This document shows positions 56,320 through 64,000 of a DNA stretch of 64,000 bases, piece by piece. The notes under the pieces are model-generated. The model did not search any database, was not told the origin of the DNA, and saw only the letters and a list, made by a program, of their open reading frames with translations. Source of the stretch: Rostratula benghalensis (Eukaryota; Chordata; Aves; Charadriiformes; Rostratulidae). Every line of letters starts with the position of its first letter. Positions within the stretch are counted from its first letter, which is position 1. The translations under genes were made by a program, and so were the position numbers. The DNA is taken from NCBI GenBank assembly GCA_013399305.1, contig VXAI01000138.1, positions 558,001 to 622,000 on the forward strand. Reading direction: 5' to 3'.

Positions 56320-57150
56320 CTTCTCTGAGAAGAGTCCAGCTCCATCCTCCTTCACCCCACCCTTCAGATCCTTGGGAGCATGAAGAAGGTCTCCCCTCAC
56401 CTTCTCTTCTCCAGGCTCAAGAGTCCCAGCTCTCTCAGCCTTTCCTCACCAGGGAGATGCTCCCATCCCTCTATCATCTCTGCTGCCCTACGCTGGACTC
56501 TCTCCAGGGGTTCTCTGTCTCTCTGGAACTGGGGAGCCCAGCACTGGAGGCAGGATCCCAGTTGTGGCCTCCCCAGTGCAGAGCAGAGGGGGAGAATGAC
56601 CTCCCTGCACCTCCTGGCCACACTCTTCAGCCCAGGGTTCCATTGGCCTCTTGGCCACAAGGGCACCTTGCTGGTTTGTGGGTAATTTGCTGTCTACCAG
56701 GACCCTCAGATCCTTCTCCTCAAATGTGCTTTCCAGCAGGTCCACTCCAACCTCTACTGGTGCCTGGCGTTCTGCCTCCCCAGGTGCAGGACCCTACAGC
56801 TGCCCTTGGTGAACCTCACGAGGTTCTTCTCTGCCCAGCTCTCCAGCCACTGGGTGTGACCAGATGGCACCACCTTCTGGAGTGTCACCAGCCCTCCCAG
56901 TTTGGTATCATCAGTGAACTTGCTGAGGATACACTCTGTCCCCTCATCCAGGTCATTGCTGAATATGTTGAACAAGACTGGACTGAGTATTGACCCAAAT
57001 CAAGCATGATTTACCCTTGGGAAATCCATGTTAACCACTCCCAATAACTTCCTGTTCTTTAACATGTTTGTAGGTGACATCCAGAATGAGTTGCTTCATG
57101 ACATTCTCAGGGTCAGAGGTGACACTAACCAGTCTGTACGGCCACATAGT
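56320..57150 (-). mobile_element. CR1 LINE fragment, second copy, lacking its 3' end
   Basis: On the minus strand it encodes reverse-transcriptase pieces in shifted frames. FNIFSNDLDEGTECILSKFTDD has its catalytic F-T-D-D at 56907-56918. Then come a VLHLGRQNARHQ piece, a [10 protein letters not shown] piece, and SREVILP-type and [20 protein letters not shown] segments, and it ends near [10 protein letters not shown]. The upstream portion (56995-57150) matches the earlier reverse-transcriptase section, but about one motif block is missing at the junction near 56995. The element stops at about 56320 with no CR1 tail. Beyond it lies an (AATA)-rich stretch. It is unusual for a LINE copy to lack the 3' rather than only the 5' end, so a later deletion is likely. 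The long plus-strand frame 56313-56993 is an antisense shadow. Confidence 0.88.
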
Positions 57151-57575
57151 TATTCCTTAATATTAAACACATCGGTACAAAGCTAGTTACAGCTGCAATT
57201 TTTGAGGTTGCTCTTCCATTTTTACAGTAATGTACTCATGTTTGAAAGCATTTCATTAATGATTTACAGGAGTTTTTATGAATACCATTTGGAAGCAATC
57301 TTCCAAAAACAAGTATGTGAACTGGAGATGATGCTTCAGGTAACTTCAGAGTACAAGAGCAGCAGGCTTGGACTGCAGGAGCTGTTAAATGGGACTCAAC
57401 AGCATTGCCAGAAAAGAGCTGGCCACCAAGAGAAGATGAGTAATTTCTATTCAAACTACAGAGAGCCATTAGACAGCAGCAAAATAACTTCCTGAGTCCG
57501 TTTTGCTCAGATATCAGGGCTCACACCCTGCCAAGTACTAAGGAAACGTCAGATTTTTTTGATTGTGTGAATTCT

Positions 57576-57613
57576 TGTGAATTCATCTGATTCATCTGTG
57601 TGAATTCATCTGA
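57576..57613. repeat. Short direct repeat, two 15-bp copies
   Basis: TGTGAATTCATCTGA occurs at 57576-57590 and again at 57599-57613, a 23-bp offset. A partial copy (ATTCATCTG) lies between them. This looks like a local slippage duplication in intron 3. Confidence 0.75.
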
Positions 57614-58599
57614 AATAGGATATTGTTCCCCAGACACCACCATTTCACGACCAGTCAGGGAGGACCACTTTATTCACAAGTATTATTTTCCTTTTGGCAC
57701 AAACACAGACCTTTCGACCTCATGTTTTATCTAGTCTCAATAAAGCAAAAAGAGGGTGATTTTAAGCTTTAGTCTCTTTTACACTGACCTTTAAGGCATT
57801 CAAATTTAAAGCAAAACCAATAACTTCATGTCCTCTTTTTGCAGCAATAGAATACTCTATTACCTGAGGAGACACTGGTGGTACACCACTGCTTAGTGTG
57901 ACACAGACCACAGGACTTTTATACAGGTGAGTAGTTAAAATATATGAAATATTTAGCTATATGGCAGGTAAGACAGGGTAGGAAATCAGACAATATCTGT
58001 GGGTAGTACAGTCTGAAAAATCTTTTGTTCTTTTGACTGTATTTAAATGTATAGAAAGTAGAAATTAACTTTTGTTTCAACATCTAAGTATATTTAGAGA
58101 GATGACTACACTTGTCAGTGGGGGTCCCCCTTTCTGCAGGGGACACTGCAGCCAAAAAATGTTATGAAGAGCTTTGAGAAGAACTACACGATAGAAACCT
58201 CTCTGTACACCATGTATTTTTAAAGTAGCCCAATTCTCTCTTTCAAAAGAGCATTATTTTAAAACTATACTCTGACCTCGTCCTTCAGCCACAGGCACAT
58301 TTCGCATTCATGGAAGTCAGAATGAAGTTTCTAAAAATCACGGGTTTTCTCTCCTTTGGAGTCTTCCTAACCCACTAATGAACCTCAGAAAGCGCACGTC
58401 CCCGGGGGGCTGCAGCACGAAGCCACCCCAGCTCCCCTCAGGACATGGCTATAAATAAGTCCTCGTCACCGTGTCCCAGATACCTCTGGGCACCGCAGGG
58501 ACGGCTGCCGAAGGCAGGTTTGCTGCGGAGTGGGGAAGGCACCTGTCTGCTGCTCAGCTTTGGACTCTCTTCATGAAAGGAAACAAATTTAACTGATAA

Positions 58600-58900
58600 T
58601 TAGTCTAATGATGCGGTTGTGAGGATTGCCTCATTTATGCTAAAAGTACAGTGCACAATAATTATTGTAATATGTAAGGGACATTATCATAATATATAAT
58701 TATTATAATTTATAATTGTTGCTCCGGAAAAAAAGTAATGTTATTAATGACAACATTACTCTTATAATTAATGGAAAGGTTACATCATGCAAATACACTG
58801 GAGAATTTGAGTATGCAAATTAATTGTGTATCTGCATTTAGAATTTAGAAAAGGACTTTTTAATATTTAAAAATCTGCTAAATATTATGATAAGCTTTAT
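58600..58900. promoter_or_regulatory. AT-rich block with SOX-like palindrome and two POU octamers (candidate enhancer)
   Basis: A 14-bp palindrome ACAATAATTATTGT (58655-58668) holds two inverted SOX-type ACAAT cores. The octamer ATGCAAAT occurs twice in the same orientation, at 58787-58794 and 58813-58820, and the second is followed by TAAT. These are textbook binding motifs, but the block is AT-rich, so chance matches are more likely than average. No conservation or chromatin evidence is available from the sequence alone. Confidence 0.3.
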
Positions 58901-59986
58901 AGCAGAGTACATTTCAGAACAAAGCTTGTACTAACTCAGATAGGAATAAGTTACTGAACTGTAAAAGGGTAGACATTACAGTCAAGCATTTCAGTAAATT
59001 AAAGTGTAACATCCTACAATCCTCTTTGTGTAACAGGACCCACTAATGTAGCACCATTTCAATAAAACATATTTATTTTCTGTTAGCTTTTAATCTTCAA
59101 AGTGTTTTTGAGACATCGCTTCTGTGTGAGTATTGAAAACCATCATTTGGTAACCCAAATGCTAAAATAAGACTTTAGGCTGATTTATTTAATCACCATG
59201 GCCAAAAAGAGAACTAATGAAATGCTGTCAGCAATATTAAACACTGTTAACAACCCTCCACATGACAGACTCTGTAACCATGAAGAGATTCTTGATATAA
59301 TTAAATGGTCTCATACACAAATATGTGTTCTCCTTTATGAGCCTTAAGAGAGAAAGCCTGAATAAATTGTTTTAAAAAATAATCAAGAACACTTTCAAGA
59401 GTCAAACCACTCACTAAAGATACAGAAGACCTGCTCATGAATGTCACCACTAAAACTGAATCAACAGAAACTTCTATTAACATCTTATATCCCAGCTGAG
59501 CACTAAGAGCAAACTACATTAAATTGTTTTATTTTACTTGTGTTCTAGGAACCAAGCAGTGCAAAGCAGCAATGTATTGCCTGTAGGTACGAGCTATATT
59601 TAGGGAAGCAGTAATTACAGAGACAAGGATCTGGGACAGCAGCAGGAACAGCTGATGGAAGACGAAAAAAAAGAAATTGAGATGAGGAGCTAAGTGCAAA
59701 AAAGTGAATAAAAGGAACAAAGGGAATAATGCAGCATCCGATGAGCTACCAGAACTGAGTACGGACAAGGGAGGAAAGGTGGAAAGAATGGCTTCAGTGA
59801 CATCTTTAATATCATTCAGTTGATTTTAGCAGTGATATTTTGTGTTGTCAGCAGTTGCCAAAGCAGTAGTAGCACTTGGTGCTTTTGGGGAAAGGTGCTG
59901 CTCAGGAGCTGGCTCCCAAGAAGGTCTCCTCTCCCTCAGTGGGGAGGGGGAAAGTGAGGAAGAGAGGAGATGGATGTTAAGGACAG

Positions 59987-60022
59987 CAGTGTTGGTGCCA
60001 CCAACTTCAGTGTTGGTGCCAC
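59987..60022. repeat. Short tandem duplication, period 21 bp
   Basis: CAGTGTTGGTGCCAC occurs at 59987-60001 and 60008-60022. It is a partial two-copy tandem in a GC-richer stretch of intron 3. Confidence 0.75.
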
Positions 60023-61259
60023 AAGGCTGTCGGATCTCACCCTCACTCAACTCTCTGCGACCAGAGGACAAGGACCAGCCACAGGCATGACTGAGGCCAC
60101 CCCAGACCTGGTTTGCTCTCTGGAAGTGACTGTCACCTGAACAGGAGAAACTCAACAGGGCAACTATGCTCCTAACTCAGGCATTTTTCTTACGTACCTA
60201 ATTATTGTGATTATGGGAAAAGTTTAAAACTCAAACTGTTTTTAAAATTCTTCTCAGTACTTTGGCATTTCCCTGTATGTAAATTTAAAAATAAGAAAAC
60301 TTTTTAACATCTCAAATTCTCCAAAACCCTTTGTGGCTTCTGCCATATTGTTCATTGATCTCAGGGCTAGCATATTAAAACAATTGATGAGAAGCTCATT
60401 AAAACCTAGCAAGAGAAGTCTTCTGGTGCATTTCATCAGAGGAGATAATAGCCTACAATCTAGAGCATGAATATGTTATAAGAAACAAAACAGAGCCATT
60501 CAGACAAAGAACACTTTGAATGTATTGTTCCCATAAGCAGATGTTAAATTACTTCACTGTAAAGTGGGATTTATAAAACCCAAAGAAATGTTATTTTTAT
60601 GTGAACAAACAAGATTAGTTCATTATTTCAGCAGGGTGACACAAAATTCTCGTACATGTGTCTCACCACGGGAGCAGATGTGTTCAAAGTAAAAACTGGT
60701 TGTTGACCAGAAATGCTACGGGTATACAGAAGTACGGAAAGAGCAGGACAGAACGGGTGTATTCCAGCTCCATTCTCCAGCATCAATGCAGTTCTTTCGA
60801 AACCCAGTCTCCAACAGGCCACCCGGCTCCAGGTTAAACTGCCCTCTGACTGGGGCTACAGACCCTTGTGCAGAGAGAGGACAAGGAGCAGAGTCAACTC
60901 TGAAGATCTACCTTGAGATAAGACGGGTACAAAGAAAGCTCAGAAAAAGCTGCAGCCTCCCCTGGGAATCCAACATAAAGGAAATAAAAATAAAATGCTG
61001 ACTTCAGGCTTGAGTAAGCACCTCAGGGTTGTCACCTTCCGAGGGATAGCATTCTTGGTCACACTTTCATTGTTACTTTTCTTACCAGAAGTAGATCTTA
61101 CAGTCCTTAAATATTCAATTCACAATTGTTAAAAACTACTCAGGCTAAAATTATCTCCCCTAAAGAGCCCGTCGGCAGCATTTGTAACTCAGTCTCACAC
61201 CGAGGTGTAACAACAGGACACCCGGTGTAAAGCAGGAGGTGAAATGCCGTTGTACTTAC

Positions 61260-61342
61260 ATCGGTGTCAGGTCCCTTGTCAGCCCCAGGACAAGAGAAGG
61301 TAACGAACTCATGGCATCTCTTATGAACCACAAAACAGCAAA
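61260..61342 (-). CDS. PRKCA: PRKCA exon 3: C-terminal half of the C1A zinc finger
   Basis: This 83-bp exon encodes residues 69-96. It starts with the last two bases of the V69 codon and ends on a complete D96 codon. It carries four zinc ligands of the first cysteine-rich C1 finger: C70, H75, C78 and C86, in the pattern [13 protein letters not shown] followed by SC. The other ligands (H37, C50, C53, C67) belong to exons upstream of the window. C1 fingers bind diacylglycerol or phorbol ester and insert into the membrane. The acceptor has a good pyrimidine tract (TTTTCTTCCTAG) and the donor is a consensus GTAAGT at 61254-61259. The [10 protein letters not shown] linker follows the finger and identifies the alpha isoform. 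The 83-bp length is what the human exon has. Confidence 0.97.
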
Positions 61343-61603
61343 CTAGGAAGAAAACAGAAACCAAGAGTTAGAATTGCATAGGTTGTTTTTTCTGTTGTAA
61401 AAAGTATAATTACAGAGGAAATAAAACTTAAGAGTCAGAAATTTCAGCTGTAAGTCAACGAAGGAAGGCAGAGCCTAACGTTAAATACGGACACACCGGA
61501 CAGGCAGACATCAAATAAACAATACCATAAAGGAGGAGATAAGCATCCACATTTAAAAATCAAAAGGCTCTACACAATGATAAATATTTATTGTTTAAGA
61601 CAG

Positions 61604-61629
61604 CCCACACTGTTGAAATACAGTGTGGG
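61604..61629. repeat. Perfect 10-bp inverted repeat (short hairpin)
   Basis: CCCACACTGT and ACAGTGTGGG are perfect complements separated by a six-base loop (TGAAAT). The stem is intronic and lies about 70 bp from the hexamer array. It is too short for a microRNA precursor. Confidence 0.85.
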
Positions 61630-61700
61630 ATGAACCATTCTATGAAACCACATTTCCTGAATCTAAAGGCCTGTCGGTGCGGGCCCGGGCAGGAGCAGGA

Positions 61701-61799
61701 GGGTAAGGGTAAGGGTAAGGGGTAAGGGATCAGAGATAAGAGTAAGGGTAAGGGTAAGGGTAAGGGGGAAAGGGAAGGGGAAGGACTAGGGTAAGGGGT
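61701..61799 (+). repeat. TAAGGG hexamer array, imperfect, G-rich on the plus strand
   Basis: About 100 bp is built from TAAGGG units in two blocks. They are separated by an interruption (ATCAGAGATAAGA) and followed by degraded AAGGGG/AAGGGA units ending in CTAGGGTAAGGGG. The unit differs by one base from the vertebrate telomere repeat TTAGGG, so this is a telomere-like variant and not a canonical interstitial telomere block. GGG runs spaced by three bases fit the G-quadruplex rule on the plus strand. That strand is the template for PRKCA transcription, so the pre-mRNA is C-rich here. The array ends 359 bp upstream of the exon 3 acceptor. Confidence 0.9.
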
Positions 61800-64000
61800 T
61801 GAGCAGGAGCGAAGGCCGTCCTTGGCGAGGGATTTGTCCCCCTGCCCGCCTGGGGGAAGCTGCCCACGCAGATCCAGCGTCTTCCCCAGTTACTGAGTGC
61901 TGTGAGAAACCGGGGCTCGGGGTGAAGACCATTGGAGAGAACAAAGGGTTCTCATGTCCCAGGAAGGCGGGAGATAATGGGAAAAGAAAATTAGCTCCTG
62001 ATTACAATATGACTGCCATTAAAATTTATGAATGGCCTGAAAGAACTTTTTCTCTCTGAGATGAGGAAGGTTTATTTTAATTGAATTATGTCACACGGCC
62101 TAGGTCACACGTGTCCTCCCAAAATACATAAAAAGAACAACTGATGAGTCTGCTTACTTTGAGAAGCGGGTATTTTAGCTTTTACAGGTTCTTTCTTAAT
62201 GTTAAGCTCAGTTCAGGTATTTCAAAACTGGTCCACATTTCAACAAAACAGAACATTCTACATTTGAGATTATGGAAAACTGGAAACAAACGTCATGCAA
62301 TCAAGCAACAAATTGGGAGATTATAATGAAATTATTCAAAAGTAATTCACAATTTTGTTACAGATCATATATTCCCTGCATACTTCAAATTTTGCATTTC
62401 CAATACATAAACCCACCCAATTTCAAATGACATTTCTAAAGAAGAAAATAGATTTCAATTGATTGGCAATTGCAAACACTGAACTTCCTCAATTTCAGTG
62501 GAACCCAAGTTATCTGTTTTTCTAAACAGCTCATTTCACAAGGCATCTTTAGCAGTTCTCTTCCCCATCAAAATGCGTAGGAATTTCTTTCACCTCATGG
62601 AGAGAGCTGAGGAAGATGCTATCGAGTGCACCTTCCCGTCACCGCAGCAGACGGCGGTGACTCCCCGTAATGCCAGCCTGCCCTCATTTACAGCCTTAAG
62701 TCAGCGTCTGCCTTTGCAGAAGTCTGATCACCCTTCCAGCCTTCTCCCCCTATTTTTCATCATCATCCCATGCAGCAATTGTTTCCAACTGTTCTATTTC
62801 TGACATGGCATATGTTTATTCTTTGGACAAATGGAATAAAATGGGCTTTGCTCCACTGATTCCAGATAAGCTCTGTCGACTCCACATGAGCCAGAGTTCC
62901 GGCGCAGTGCACGCTGCCCACTTGGTTGTCTGGTTTGTTAATCAACCTAAATCCCAGAGAATCCTACAATTATCATTTTGATGGTTTGTTTCTACCAACT
63001 GAAAGATCACTAAGTGGCAATTACTACTAATATTACTTGCAGCTGAAAAACGTTTCACTTCCAAATTGTATTTTTGGTTCCAAACCTTCCACTCTGGAAG
63101 ACAACAGCCTGATTTGTGTTCGCAGAAGGAAAGTACATGAAAAAAAAAATAAAAATCTTGTTACATCTTTCAGAAAATAAAAAAAAGTTAGCTAATTACT
63201 TTTGTATGCAGTGATCCTACAGTTGCAAAATACGACATAATAATCCATGCAAAAGATCTGAGAAACCTCTCTGGAAAGGCTGTAGAACTGAGCTGCCTTT
63301 CACACCAGGCTCCTCCACTGAGCTCCTCTACTCCAACTCCGCCTGTACCCAGCAAGAGGGTGTGTTACAAAAAGCTGGGCATCTAGTTTGGGCAATATTT
63401 ATGAAATACCACAGTCATGTCCTATCTCTGAGTTCTCAGCCTCTCCTCTCATGGTAAGGAATTCACTCAACTGGAGACAACGCTGACCTCGTTCCTTGTG
63501 TGGTAACGTCCTGCGGGTCAGCGCGGATGGAGGGGCCGTGCTGTGCTCCCCAACGTGTGCTAAAGGGTGATAACCACACTGCAATGGCAGCTCCAATTCA
63601 GCTGCCAAAATAAGCACACCAGACAGCACTTGTCCTGTTGGACTTTCAGCTACACTTCAAAAAAAGTCGAAGATGAATGTTGAGAGCTGAACCACTTAGA
63701 ACCCTTCTGCCCTGACTCTGCTAGACCGACTGTTGTGTGCACCACAACACCAACAGTCTCTATTCTTTTTCCTTTATTTCCCATTAGTACCTTTACTGGG
63801 TTCCTTAACAAGCAATTCAAAAGCAGACCTGCCCCACCTTTTGAGAATACTCAAATGAGATCCAAATAGTTTGGCATAAACACAAAGGCATAGGCAACTG
63901 TCCTGGCACCAGAAATCTATAGGGAAAAGGGTAAGGTGAACTAAGATCCCATCATTAGCCGCCGTCATTTCTAAATGTAACATTTAAAATTCAAATTTTC

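Larger units (their letters stand above)
61343..64000 (-). other. PRKCA: PRKCA intron 2 (partial), 3' end
   Basis: This is the intronic sequence preceding exon 3; its 5' end is outside the window. It holds a GC-rich patch with a TAAGGG hexamer array (61701-61799), and a short hairpin beside it. A 13-base match to the CR1 tail (AACCATTCTATGA, near 61634) has no CR1 body attached. No exon, RNA gene or other interspersed repeat was recognised. Short open frames such as 61799-62059 show no family resemblance. Confidence 0.85.

Noticed and set aside
56313..56993. 226-codon plus-strand open frame
   Set aside because: It is the antisense of the second CR1 fragment, whose minus-strand translation shows reverse-transcriptase motifs.
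61701..61799. Canonical interstitial telomere repeat (TTAGGG)n
   Set aside because: The unit is TAAGGG, which is not a rotation of TTAGGG. Described instead as a telomere-like variant array.

Overview
The window is vertebrate nuclear DNA, most probably from a bird. It carries the middle of one split protein-coding gene on the minus strand. Six exons with intact reading frame and consensus GT-AG splice sites encode residues 69-306 (mammalian numbering) of protein kinase C alpha, PRKCA. A bird is inferred from the retrotransposon content: two CR1 LINE fragments of the type abundant in avian genomes and none of the Alu or L1 elements of mammals. Other sauropsids also carry CR1, so the species is not fixed by this window.

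Reading in the direction of transcription, from high to low coordinates: a partial intron (64000-61343) with a TAAGGG hexamer array; exon 3 (61342-61260, second half of the C1A zinc finger); a 32-kb intron with both CR1 fragments and an AT-rich block holding SOX- and POU-type motifs; exons 4 and 5 (29190-29079 and 28355-28227, the C1B finger split between them); an 11-kb intron with a 42-bp minisatellite; exons 6 and 7 (17199-17043 and 16950-16816, the C2 calcium- and phospholipid-binding domain, split by a 92-bp intron); exon 8 (16088-15992, end of C2 and start of the hinge); and about 16 kb of partial intron with two CA repeats and a 34-base T run. The first two coding exons, the V3 hinge remainder, the kinase domain and the C-terminal tail lie outside the window.

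Together the exons encode the regulatory half of the kinase: C1 binds diacylglycerol or phorbol ester, and C2 binds calcium plus phosphatidylserine/PIP2, which recruits and opens the enzyme at the plasma membrane. All zinc ligands and calcium-binding aspartates that fall in these exons are present, so the gene looks functional.

More than 98 percent of the window is intron. The many short open frames there show no recognisable protein family and no splice context. I found no second gene, no RNA gene and no evidence of an undescribed system. The points most worth a second look are the G-rich hexamer array just upstream of exon 3, the SOX/POU-motif block near 58.7 kb, and the weak splice sites of exons 5 and 6.
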